Of a DNA stretch of 64,000 nt, positions 43,077 to 51,778 are shown one piece after another. Each line of letters begins with the position of its first letter. Positions within the stretch are counted from its first letter, which is position 1. The notes beneath the pieces are model-generated. The model made no database searches. It was given only the letters and a program-made list of their open reading frames with translations, and was not told the origin of the DNA. A program made the translations under genes and the position numbers. Source of the DNA: an uncultured Prevotellaceae bacterium (GTDB lineage Bacteria; Bacteroidota; Bacteroidia; Bacteroidales; Bacteroidaceae); the NCBI GenBank assembly GCA_946540735.1, contig CAMNIN010000009.1, positions 25,585 through 89,584 on the forward strand, in the 5' to 3' direction.

Positions 43077-44219
43077 TCAGATTCGCCACCATTTCTTCTT
43101 GCCTCTCGGGGGATCCATCAGGATCTCGATGATCTTGTTGGCGCGCGCCGTCTTCACCCTGCAATAGTTCTGGAAACAGACCTCGCCGATGTCGAAGGGG
43201 ATGGGAAGGGGCAACTTACCGCCGCACAGATGATGATCCTTGCAGCACCGGTCGAGCAGTCTGAAGAAGTTGGGGTATTTCTCATTGAGGAAATTGAGCA
43301 GATAGGTCTCTCCGTCGATGCTGTCGCTCGTCATACGCCCCACAAGGTCGGTCTTGGTGACGAGCACGAAGATGCCGTCGTTGGCGTTGTTGAGCACACC
43401 GCGGGTCTCCAGATAGCGTAGGCCATGCTCCAGATAGGTGTCTTGGTTGAAACGCTTGTATTTGTTGTCTCCCTCGCAATACTCGATGATGAAGAAATGA
43501 TACTTGGGGTTATTGGACTTCCGGGTGATCAGCACTCGCTCAAACTCTTCCAGGGCTCGCTTGTGGTTATCGGTCACTTGGTCGGTCATGTTGAGGTCAT
43601 TCCACAGCATCGAACAGAAAAGCTCACCGGCCATATCGATGAAGGTGACGGGATGATCCTTGCCTCTGAGATCCTCGAGGACGGTGCTGATGGCGAAATT
43701 GGCATCCACCAGCGTACGGCCGGGCAGGGTGCAGTAGGCATTCTCTCTCTGGAAAATCTGCGAGAGGATCATCTCGTAGAGCAGACCCTGGCAGGGATTG
43801 ACCTTGAAACTGCGGGTGACGGTCACGCTTCTGGCTGCCGTGAGGATGGTTCCCAAAGCACAGGTCTTGCCCGACTTGGGGATGCCCCACAAATACACCT
43901 CGGTGGTGTTCTCGCCGATGCCTTCGATCCTGCCTACATCGGGCAGCACATCCTCGGGCACGGTTCCAAGCATCTCGACGAAATTGGGGTCGATACCTCC
44001 CTTGATCAGTGCGTCTGCATCAAGCAGGCCGCCATTCGCGCACTGCTCCACCACTGCCGACGACAACAGGTTGGGATCATCGCAGACCATTGCGAGGAGT
44101 TGTTCCTTCGTGATTTTGCCACGTTCCATCTCTTCACGGATCAGGTCGTAGACATCGTCGGCCTTCATCACTTTCCGGCGCAATTCCTTCATCTCTATCG
44201 TAAAATCATCGTATCTCAT
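43077..44219 (-). CDS. Soluble P-loop GTPase-like protein (seventh gene of operon)
   Basis: The 380-residue protein has a full set of GTPase-type motifs. G1/Walker A is G-I-P-K-S-G-K-T at 112-119, G3 is D-M-A-G-E at 195-199 and the G4-like motif is T-K-T-D at 288-291. The N-terminal ~100 residues are helical with D-P-N-F-V-E-M-L-G-T-V-P-E-D-V-L-P. It is a paralogue of the C-terminal 350 residues of the upstream gene, sharing W-G-I-P-x-S-G-K-T-C, L-P-G-R-T-L-V-D, I-D-M-A-G-E-L-F-C and P-I-P-F-D-I-G-E-V-C-F. The layout resembles the double-GTPase (DO-GTPase) families described in NTP-dependent conflict systems, which is my best family guess. No transmembrane segment is present. Confidence 0.8.
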   Translation of the reverse strand: MRYDDFTIEMKELRRKVMKADDVYDLIREEMERGKITKEQLLAMVCDDPNLLSSAVVEQCANGGLLDADALIKGGIDPNFVEMLGTVPEDVLPDVGRIEGIGENTTEVYLWGIPKSGKTCALGTILTAARSVTVTRSFKVNPCQGLLYEMILSQIFQRENAYCTLPGRTLVDANFAISTVLEDLRGKDHPVTFIDMAGELFCSMLWNDLNMTDQVTDNHKRALEEFERVLITRKSNNPKYHFFIIEYCEGDNKYKRFNQDTYLEHGLRYLETRGVLNNANDGIFVLVTKTDLVGRMTSDSIDGETYLLNFLNEKYPNFFRLLDRCCKDHHLCGGKLPLPIPFDIGEVCFQNYCRVKTARANKIIEILMDPPRGKKKWWRI

Positions 44220-44252
44220 AACTGTCTGTTTTTTCTTTCTCTGGTTTCACAA

Positions 44253-46475
44253 TCAGTGGTTGAACCACTGCTCCACTTTCCCAAGCCATCCCTTGCGGAA
44301 TCCTTTTGACCGGGCAAGCATGATCTTCACCATGTCATTGGCCCGGGATGTACTGACCTTGCAGTAGTTGTTGAAACACACCTCTCCGATGTCAAACGGA
44401 ATGGGGTCGGGTGCCTTGCCACCACATAACTCATAGTCCCGGCAGTACTTGTCGAGCAGTCCGAGGAAATTCGGGTAATAGGTCTTCATATAACGGGCCA
44501 GATGGATGTTGAGGTCTTCTCCCTCCCTGAGGTTGCGGCGGGCCTGGTCGGTCTTGGTGATCAGCACGTAGACTCCCTCGGTGGCGTCTCGTAGCACGTG
44601 GGTCTGGTCAAGGTATTGGAGCCCGTACTCCATGTAAGTGTCCTGGTTGAATCCTTTGTGCTTCTTGTCCTCAGCTCCATATTCGATGACAAACACGTGG
44701 AATTTCTGGTGGTCGGCTCCTTCGGCCATGAAAATCTTCTCAAACTCGCCCTGGGCTTTCAGGTGCTTCTCGGTGATCTTGTTGAAGTCGCCGCTTTTCT
44801 GCCATAGGATCGAGCAAAACAGTTCTCCGGCCATGTCGATGAGGGTGATGGGATGATCGCGGTGATCCCAGTCCTCCAGCGTCATCTGAATGGCGAAATT
44901 GGTGTCCACCAATGTCCGGCCGGGCAGGATGCAATAATGACCGTCGCCGCTGAAAATGCGGCTCAGGATCTCCTGGTACTCGTAACCCTGACAATGCTCG
45001 TCGATGGTCACATGGGGCACGACTTTTCGCTCCTGAATGGCGCGCAGGATCACACCTGCCGCACAGGTCTTGCCCGACGAGGGGATGCCCCAGAAAAAGA
45101 ATTGCGTGGTGTTCTGGGGCAGTTGGGTGATGCTTCCCTCACGCGGCAGCACATCCTCGGGCACCTGGCCGAGCATCGAGAGAAACTGCGGGTCGATGCC
45201 ACAATCACGGGTTAGTTCGTCTTTGGTCAACACCCCCCTGTCAAGACACATCTCGATGGTGTCGGCGTCAAACAGGTTGTGGTCGTCGCGGAGCATGGCG
45301 ATCAACGCTTCTTTCGTGAGAATACCGGCGTGGAGCTGCTCGGCGATATATACGAAAGCATCCCGGGTGCCCTTTCCTTTCTCCATCCGCTGGCGGAAAG
45401 TGTCGGATGCACTTTTCATCCAAGGGGTGGTCACTGCTGCTGCTCTCGGATCGCTCATCCTGACGGCATTGACATGGCTCACATCCTGTGCAGTGGGCAC
45501 ATTCCGACGCCATCGCATCCATGCGGGGAAGAAACGCTCCCACGACTTCGAATCCCGGTTCTGCAACCAATAGGGGAAGTACAGGGCTAACCAACAAATG
45601 GACAGGAGCAGGAGGGAGTGGGGGGTGGGGAATGCGCGGCGCGAACAGGTGGTGAGCACTTGGTCCAACCGATGGGAGATGGCCTCGGCGTGGGCGGTAA
45701 CCGTCGTCGTGGTGTCGGACGGAGTGGTTGTGGCCTCATTGTCAAACCTCACTGCCTGTGCCTCGTTCATCATCTGCTGCCAGGATCCTACAGCAGTGCG
45801 GATCTCACGGGCATTGCCCATCAGGAAGGCATTGCGTGTGGTGGCTCCCGCGGCTGCACGGTGGAGCCACTGCTGGGCTTCCCGGCGCAACTGCATGTAG
45901 GCTGGTGACAACAGTTGCAGGCGAAGGGCTTGCACCATATTGTCCGTCATCAGGGTGTCGCCACCACTCACTTTGCCTTCGGTGTGCTTCGTCAGCCCCA
46001 TACGGGCATACTGACGGGAGTTTTTCTTCTTGTTGCGGACGGCTTTCTCCAAACGGCTCTGGTAATCTTTGATCCGCATCTCCGAGGTGGCTTCATAGTC
46101 TACAAACATCTCCTGCACTTCCTGAAGGGCTTCGGTGAAGGTGGCCGACACCTCACGCTCATGGCTGTAGACCGTGAAGAAATGGGTGAATGGCAGGGCG
46201 GTGAAGACACAGGCCATGGCAAGCAACACAGCGGTGATGCGCTCCTTCTCGATGTTTCTCGAAAAATGCCTGCGGCATCCTTTCAGGCGCTGGAGCAGCA
46301 CGGCGAGCGTGAATAGCACGATGCCGTAGGCCACAGCGAGAATGGCGGATTTCACAAGATGTCCTCCCAAGAGGTATACCAATCCCATGAATGAGACATA
46401 GCACAAGGCCATGGTGGCCAGAAAGGCCACCACATGTCCCATGGCTGTCATCCGCTGTCGGTAATTGAAACTCAT
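44253..46475 (-). CDS. Membrane-anchored P-loop GTPase-like protein (sixth gene of operon)
   Basis: The 740-residue protein has three N-terminal transmembrane segments (~14-34, ~40-62, ~82-103), a helical loop (~105-285) predicted to lie outside the cytoplasm, and a fourth segment (~286-304). A cytoplasmic GTPase domain with Walker A G-I-P-S-S-G-K-T (463-470), D-M-A-G-E (547-551) and a later T-K-T-D motif completes it. The domain is paralogous to the next gene, so the two likely form a heterodimer or regulatory pair, one membrane-fixed. It overlaps the PBP-like gene by 4 bases. It resembles DO-GTPases; the substrate is unknown. Confidence 0.8.
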   Translation of the reverse strand: MSFNYRQRMTAMGHVVAFLATMALCYVSFMGLVYLLGGHLVKSAILAVAYGIVLFTLAVLLQRLKGCRRHFSRNIEKERITAVLLAMACVFTALPFTHFFTVYSHEREVSATFTEALQEVQEMFVDYEATSEMRIKDYQSRLEKAVRNKKKNSRQYARMGLTKHTEGKVSGGDTLMTDNMVQALRLQLLSPAYMQLRREAQQWLHRAAAGATTRNAFLMGNAREIRTAVGSWQQMMNEAQAVRFDNEATTTPSDTTTTVTAHAEAISHRLDQVLTTCSRRAFPTPHSLLLLSICWLALYFPYWLQNRDSKSWERFFPAWMRWRRNVPTAQDVSHVNAVRMSDPRAAAVTTPWMKSASDTFRQRMEKGKGTRDAFVYIAEQLHAGILTKEALIAMLRDDHNLFDADTIEMCLDRGVLTKDELTRDCGIDPQFLSMLGQVPEDVLPREGSITQLPQNTTQFFFWGIPSSGKTCAAGVILRAIQERKVVPHVTIDEHCQGYEYQEILSRIFSGDGHYCILPGRTLVDTNFAIQMTLEDWDHRDHPITLIDMAGELFCSILWQKSGDFNKITEKHLKAQGEFEKIFMAEGADHQKFHVFVIEYGAEDKKHKGFNQDTYMEYGLQYLDQTHVLRDATEGVYVLITKTDQARRNLREGEDLNIHLARYMKTYYPNFLGLLDKYCRDYELCGGKAPDPIPFDIGEVCFNNYCKVSTSRANDMVKIMLARSKGFRKGWLGKVEQWFNH

Positions 46476-49081
46476 TCCAGATAGGGTTTGGTGAGATGGT
46501 AGAAACGGCGCAGACGATCCTCATTGGCTGAGAAGAAATCACGCGCATCGGTCGATTGTATGCCATTGTCGTTGTTCTCGGTTCCGTTCTTGGTCACTCG
46601 CCTGTGCTTGCCGTCGACGATACGGGTCACACGGATCACGCACATCAGCCCACGACCGCCCTGGTTGGCTCGCACCGAGCGATAGGCGCTGGAGGGCATG
46701 AGGGCCATGCAATAGAGACCGATGTCCAACCAACGGGGACCGCCTTTCACACTCATCCACTCCGTACGGGGATAGTTGTCGGGGGTTCCTGTCTTGGAGA
46801 AGAGCAACAGGGTGTCGGCGATGTGCTCCTGGGCATTGAGATGTCTGACGGCATCATCCATAGGCCACAGCAACCGCTTGTCTCTCGACGACTGTGCCTC
46901 ACGGAGGGCTTGCAGCACGGCATTCCATGCCCGGCCGTCATAACCTGTGGTGAGATCTTCTGCCTGCACCTGGCCTTCTGTCATGAGCAGCGAGGTCCTG
47001 ACCTTGCGCTTGGTGAGCATCCGGGTCCATGCCTCGGCGAGTTTCAAACTGTTCCAGTCGTTGGTGCCTTGACCCAGCACCCAGGTCGACAACTCGTTGT
47101 AGAGGGTCGCTCCTGGATAAGCAAACTTGTCGTAGTCAAACAGGGTGGGTTCCGGACTCACATTGTCGAGGCAGAAACGGTCGGACGGATTCAACTTGAG
47201 GTTGTCCCAGGCGTAGTACTCCATCTGCAGACTGTCGTGGGCCGCGTAGTCTTTCGGACCGGGGATGCTGTAGAGGTGGTCGAGGGTGTGTATGAACCTT
47301 GAACCCGACCAGGTGAAGGAATTGTTGTTGTCGAGATGTACCTCGTGGTTGCGGAAGGAGAAGGGACTGCCTGCGGACTGCCCGTAGTTGAGGGCACGGG
47401 CCACCAATGCCACGGGATAGACATCGTCGGAGATGGTGAAGAAGCGGCGCATCGACTCACAACCGTTCCAGAATCCCGCGGCACTGCCCTTGGCCGACCA
47501 TGCGGAGGTCTCATGACCATAGAACATGGCTCGCGCGGGCTCTTTCTTGCCGCGTCCGGACTGGGTGATGCGGTAGTCGCCCACGGTGGAGAGCCAGGCG
47601 AGCTCGGGACGGGTGAGCACGGCGGCCAAAGCCACAAGGGGCTTGAAAGTCGATCCGATAAACCGGTGGGTGAGGGCGGGATTCTTGCGGCTGACGGCCA
47701 AGGCTTCATCCACATAGCGGTCGGCCGATCGGTAGTAGGGTGCGGCGATGACCTTTCCTGTTGCCATGTCCATCACGGTGAGCGACAGTTCCCACTGATC
47801 ATCATCATAGAATTTTTGCTGGTTGCGCATCAACTCATGGGCATAGTCCTCCAACTCGCGTTCCATCACCATCGAGAGCATGGGGTCGATGCTCAGGTGA
47901 ATGCTGTCGCGGTAGACGGAGTTGCGCAACGCTCCGGAGAGGCCTTTCACAATCTGTTGGGTGAAACGGTCGGTCAATGTGGAGGGTATGGTGTAGCGGG
48001 TGCGCCCCTCGCTCGAACGGATAAGCGAAGAGAGAGTGAGCATCGGGTTATGGCTGCTCACCACCAACTCTCCCAGCGGTTCGGAATGTTCCTCGGCAGT
48101 GATGACAAACTTCATCTGATGGGTGAGGGGATATGATGTCCCTCGGGTGGAGGCGGATGCCGGGGCGATGACTTCCATGGCTCCGCCTTCATTGTAGGGG
48201 TGTGACCAGCATCCCACACATCTTACGTGCAAACGGCCTCCTTCAAGGTAGTCGAAATAGACCCGACGGCCAGTACGTCCGGGCAGGGTGACGCTGACGG
48301 TGGTGCGGCCTGCCTCATTATTGGCATAGAGCTGATAGTAGTCAAGCGGTTGTCCTTGCTGCATGGTCAGGGTGTGGGTTCGCTCATCCAGTCTCACCAC
48401 CTGCTCATGACCGCCTTGCAAGGCCCTGCTGCTGTCGGGCACCATACGGATGGGGACAACCGACTTCCCCCAGGTGAGGAAACAGTGGTTTGACTCGGGG
48501 AAAAGGGCATTGTCGGCACAGGTCACAGTGCCTACCCAGGGATCCTTGCTGAGGGCTACTTTGAAGAGGTGGGCCATCACCTCGATGCGCCCGATCACGA
48601 GGGAGTCGACAGCGGTGAAGGAGATGCGGAAGACTCGCTCGCTGAGGTTGTCGCGCTGCTGCTCCAGCAGACGGGGAAGGTCGCTGTTGTAATAGAAATT
48701 GCGGTCTTCTTCATCCGTGATCAGGTCGGGACGGATGCCGACAAGACGGATGTCGGCGGCACGGGCTCCTTGTACGGCATCCTCGGCATAGGGCAGGGCA
48801 AACTGCAGGGCTGGATAGCGCTCTTGCAGGGTGGTGATGGAATGGGGATGGATGCCCTGATGCGCTTCATTGCCTTGCTCCACGAGATGGGCGAGCAACG
48901 AGTTGGCTTTCTTGACAAAACCTTCCTCACTGCTGGGCACATACACTTCCTGGGAGGCGGATTGCCCGACTTCCGTGCAACGCTTCAATGCCGTGAACAA
49001 AATCATGAGCAGGACAAAACAGACCAGAATGAGTCTGACCAACATGCCGTGATGCTCTATCCATTTCCTGTTGAATCTCAT
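46472..49081 (-). CDS. Class B penicillin-binding-protein-like transpeptidase (fifth gene of operon)
   Basis: The 869-residue protein has a short cytoplasmic tail, one N-terminal transmembrane helix (~14-32), a long extracytoplasmic module (~35-425) and a transpeptidase-like domain. The catalytic motifs are S-T-F-K (Ser477-Lys480) and K-T-G-T (763-766). The middle S-x-N motif appears as S-D-D (551-553), with Asp in place of Asn, so activity may be altered. It is clearly divergent from the housekeeping FtsI/PBP2. A SEDS protein in the same operon is the natural glycosyltransferase partner, because SEDS + bPBP pairs make peptidoglycan. It starts 17 bases after the preceding gene and overlaps the next by 4. 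Confidence 0.82.
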   Translation of the reverse strand: MRFNRKWIEHHGMLVRLILVCFVLLMILFTALKRCTEVGQSASQEVYVPSSEEGFVKKANSLLAHLVEQGNEAHQGIHPHSITTLQERYPALQFALPYAEDAVQGARAADIRLVGIRPDLITDEEDRNFYYNSDLPRLLEQQRDNLSERVFRISFTAVDSLVIGRIEVMAHLFKVALSKDPWVGTVTCADNALFPESNHCFLTWGKSVVPIRMVPDSSRALQGGHEQVVRLDERTHTLTMQQGQPLDYYQLYANNEAGRTTVSVTLPGRTGRRVYFDYLEGGRLHVRCVGCWSHPYNEGGAMEVIAPASASTRGTSYPLTHQMKFVITAEEHSEPLGELVVSSHNPMLTLSSLIRSSEGRTRYTIPSTLTDRFTQQIVKGLSGALRNSVYRDSIHLSIDPMLSMVMERELEDYAHELMRNQQKFYDDDQWELSLTVMDMATGKVIAAPYYRSADRYVDEALAVSRKNPALTHRFIGSTFKPLVALAAVLTRPELAWLSTVGDYRITQSGRGKKEPARAMFYGHETSAWSAKGSAAGFWNGCESMRRFFTISDDVYPVALVARALNYGQSAGSPFSFRNHEVHLDNNNSFTWSGSRFIHTLDHLYSIPGPKDYAAHDSLQMEYYAWDNLKLNPSDRFCLDNVSPEPTLFDYDKFAYPGATLYNELSTWVLGQGTNDWNSLKLAEAWTRMLTKRKVRTSLLMTEGQVQAEDLTTGYDGRAWNAVLQALREAQSSRDKRLLWPMDDAVRHLNAQEHIADTLLLFSKTGTPDNYPRTEWMSVKGGPRWLDIGLYCMALMPSSAYRSVRANQGGRGLMCVIRVTRIVDGKHRRVTKNGTENNDNGIQSTDARDFFSANEDRLRRFYHLTKPYLE

Positions 49082-49098
49082 ATCCTAATGGTTTCTTC

Positions 49099-50082
49099 CT
49101 ATAACAAAGGACAACATACAAGTCCCAGAACAATCAATAGCAGCGTCATCAGAAGATTGACAAAACACCCTTTCCGCCGACTGGGCGGCGACTGCGGCAT
49201 CTCTGATTCCGCTGAGGGGGTGGCGGGAGTGGGGTCTGCCGTGGATGAATCCACATCGGCCAGGGCTTCCTCTAACTGTTGCAGGGCTTCCTGCCATGAG
49301 GGTAACCTCTCCTGACTTTTCCACTGAGGCTCCGCGCCTGTCCAGTCCACGAGATAGGCGCCGCTGACCTCATCGTCCCAAACGCCTATGGGGTCATGAT
49401 GCACCAACACCTGGACATCTGGCAACAGGGCCTGCATGTCGGCTGATGCGTGGTTGACGGAGAATGCGAGCGTGGCTTCCTCTCGCCACCGGGGTGGTAG
49501 ATGGTCGAAGACGTGCAACAGCGACCGCAACCTGCTGGAATGCCGGAGGTCATCGCCCACCCGCAGCTCTTCTTCTCCTACTTGGATGAAGAGCCGGCAA
49601 TGGTGAGCCAGGGCTTGAGCCAAGGCTGCCCCAAGCCGTTGCTCTGTTGGGGTGAGGGGCTCATCCACAACGGTGCCCATCATACGCTCGGCTGCCGTCT
49701 CATACGTTTTCTCCTCGTAGTGGCGCATGCCGTCAAACAGGGGGAGCAGGGGCAGATAACCGCCTGCCTCCGTCAAAGTGGCACCATCAAACTCATACAC
49801 TGCCCTGGTGGCATAATCGCGCACGCCTCCTCCGAAAGTGGTGTGACTTCCCTGCACATGGGCCACGAGATGCCTCCCTTCCTCGGGATGGAGCAGATAC
49901 AGCGTGGCATGACGGGGACCATCGCCTGTCAACGACCGGCACAGGAACTCCACATCGGTCGAGTATCCACGGGTGAACGACAGCGTGGTGTCGCCTTGCT
50001 CACCGACAAGCGACCCCATCACAAGGGATTCTATCTTGACTCGCTTTTCCATCCCTGATGCCTTATCCTTGGTCGTGGACAT
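49099..50082 (-). CDS. Tail-anchored protein resembling GTPase-associated proteins (fourth gene of operon)
   Basis: A 327-residue soluble protein with a C-terminal transmembrane helix (~307-325, V-N-L-L-M-T-L-L-L-I-V-L-G-L-V), so it is tail-anchored with most of the protein in the cytoplasm. The main domain has an alpha/beta pattern (L-S-F-T-R-G-Y-S-T-D, H-A-T-L-Y-L-L-H-P). It ends in an acidic/Pro-rich linker (A-L-A-D-V-D-S-S-T-A-D). The outline is reminiscent of the GAP1-type GTPase-associated N-terminal domain, at low confidence. The start at 50082 overlaps the preceding gene by 20 bases; 50052 is an alternative start. Confidence 0.72.
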   Translation of the reverse strand: MSTTKDKASGMEKRVKIESLVMGSLVGEQGDTTLSFTRGYSTDVEFLCRSLTGDGPRHATLYLLHPEEGRHLVAHVQGSHTTFGGGVRDYATRAVYEFDGATLTEAGGYLPLLPLFDGMRHYEEKTYETAAERMMGTVVDEPLTPTEQRLGAALAQALAHHCRLFIQVGEEELRVGDDLRHSSRLRSLLHVFDHLPPRWREEATLAFSVNHASADMQALLPDVQVLVHHDPIGVWDDEVSGAYLVDWTGAEPQWKSQERLPSWQEALQQLEEALADVDSSTADPTPATPSAESEMPQSPPSRRKGCFVNLLMTLLLIVLGLVCCPLL

Positions 50083-51778
50083 GATTCAACACATAGCCGT
50101 AGTTGTCATACTCCGCGCAGATCCTGATACCATGGGCGAGAAGGATGTCGGTGGCAAGCTGCACCGACCCGAATCCGGCTCGGTGATTGTAATACCGGGC
50201 ATCTCCCTCGAAAAGTGTGGGATCGCCGGCACAATGACCGCAGAGATGAAACTGATTGTCGATGGGGGTGGCCAGGAAATAGACGTGGGGCGGCAGGTTG
50301 AGCAACCGACGCTCGTCTTGCTTCTCGGGGTCATTCCTGACCAGACTGTCATCCACATGACAGAAGTCTTCCACCCTGCGCCGCACATGCTCGCTGAGAT
50401 CGTAAGACGATTGCATGGCATACGACTCCGGAGCATTGAAAAAGGCGGATGCTTCATTGGCGAAAGTGCGGTAGTGCTCTTCCAAGAGCGATACCAGGAC
50501 GTCATCGCCGGATGCGTGCCCTTCATCCGAGTCCATCTGTTCCTCATTGGTCAACCAGGCCATCATCCGGTCGGCACTGCTGAAGGGCATGACATAGGTC
50601 GTGGATGGGGCACCGCCTTTCAACAGGCCATGCTCACAGGCCTGACGAAACAGGACCAGGAAATGGGAATAGACGAGGTTGATGTCCTGGCCAGAGGCTT
50701 GGTACACCTCCCGCCACTTCTCTTCTCTCAACACCGCGTCAAACCCTTTCAGGGCCAGATACCATCTCTTGGCTGGGGCGTCCTTGTAACTGGTGAGGTT
50801 CTTGAGCACTTGCATCATCACCGTGAAACGGTCACTGCCGGTGGCTTTTTTACGGTCGCCGATCAACGGGGTACAGCACTTGTCGCACACCACGACATCG
50901 GTAGCGAAGAAGGTGTTGTAGTGGAAGAAGAAGTGGTTCTTGTACTCCGTCTGAAACAGGGTCTTGCCTGATGCCTTGTTCTTGAGGGCCTCAGGGAGCA
51001 CCTCGTCGACCTTGAGCAGTGGCCACGCCTCGATAATGGCGTTGATGACGCTGTCGACATCACACTGCAGAAAATCACTGAAGAGGGCGGCGCCGCTGAT
51101 GCGGCGTCGGCTGCCTTCAACAAAACCTTGGTTGCTGTAATAGGCTTTGCGGGCGGAAGTGCCGACATACACATGGCTCTGAGCTTCTAGGGCTTGCTTC
51201 GCACCAAAGGAATAGGAACTGCTCAGACTTCCGTTCAAACCGACGATGGGACGGTTGTCGGTGGAGCCGGATTTATCCAGCTCGATGATCCGCACGGTTT
51301 TATGTGTGTCGGGGTTGTTCCATGTCGTCGACACGAAAAGCTTGTTGCGACAGGCCATCAGGGCCTTCATCACCGCACGGAACATGCTGATCGACTCTGG
51401 AGTCATCACCTCACCGGGGATGTCGGCAAACTCAATGGTCATGCGGTGCCCCAGACTGTCGATGAAGCGGGAACAATAGAGATCTTCCTGCCGGCAGGCA
51501 CGGATCGTGGTCTTGTCCACTCCGCCATTGTGCTTCTGGTTCTCGATCAGTGCATAGGCATCACGGTGCAACGTGCCATCGTTGTAATTGTCATCACGAC
51601 GGCATCCGAGCTTCTCCAACGCTCCAAGGAGGTCGCTCAGCAGATAGGTCTTTCCACACCCCGTCGAACCGACCACGGCCAGTTTCACCACTTTCTTCTG
51701 ATCAGGACTCGTCAACTTCCTTTTCAGGGTATGATACATCCTGACAAAAAAACCGATGATGGTATTGATCTCTCTCAT
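50063..51778 (-). CDS. P-loop GTPase-like protein (third gene of operon)
   Basis: The 571-residue product starts at 51778, where the ATG overlaps the stop of the SEDS-like gene as ATGA. Walker A is G-S-T-G-C-G-K-T (37-44), and a G3-like motif D-I-P-G-E occurs at 119-123. No standard N/T-K-x-D motif is evident, so nucleotide specificity is uncertain. Cys pairs (C-D-K-C-C, C-G-H-C) suggest a zinc-binding insertion. It is a third P-loop protein in the operon, more divergent than the paralogous pair downstream. No transmembrane helix is present. Confidence 0.78.
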   Translation of the reverse strand: MREINTIIGFFVRMYHTLKRKLTSPDQKKVVKLAVVGSTGCGKTYLLSDLLGALEKLGCRRDDNYNDGTLHRDAYALIENQKHNGGVDKTTIRACRQEDLYCSRFIDSLGHRMTIEFADIPGEVMTPESISMFRAVMKALMACRNKLFVSTTWNNPDTHKTVRIIELDKSGSTDNRPIVGLNGSLSSSYSFGAKQALEAQSHVYVGTSARKAYYSNQGFVEGSRRRISGAALFSDFLQCDVDSVINAIIEAWPLLKVDEVLPEALKNKASGKTLFQTEYKNHFFFHYNTFFATDVVVCDKCCTPLIGDRKKATGSDRFTVMMQVLKNLTSYKDAPAKRWYLALKGFDAVLREEKWREVYQASGQDINLVYSHFLVLFRQACEHGLLKGGAPSTTYVMPFSSADRMMAWLTNEEQMDSDEGHASGDDVLVSLLEEHYRTFANEASAFFNAPESYAMQSSYDLSEHVRRRVEDFCHVDDSLVRNDPEKQDERRLLNLPPHVYFLATPIDNQFHLCGHCAGDPTLFEGDARYYNHRAGFGSVQLATDILLAHGIRICAEYDNYGYVLNHVHDQG

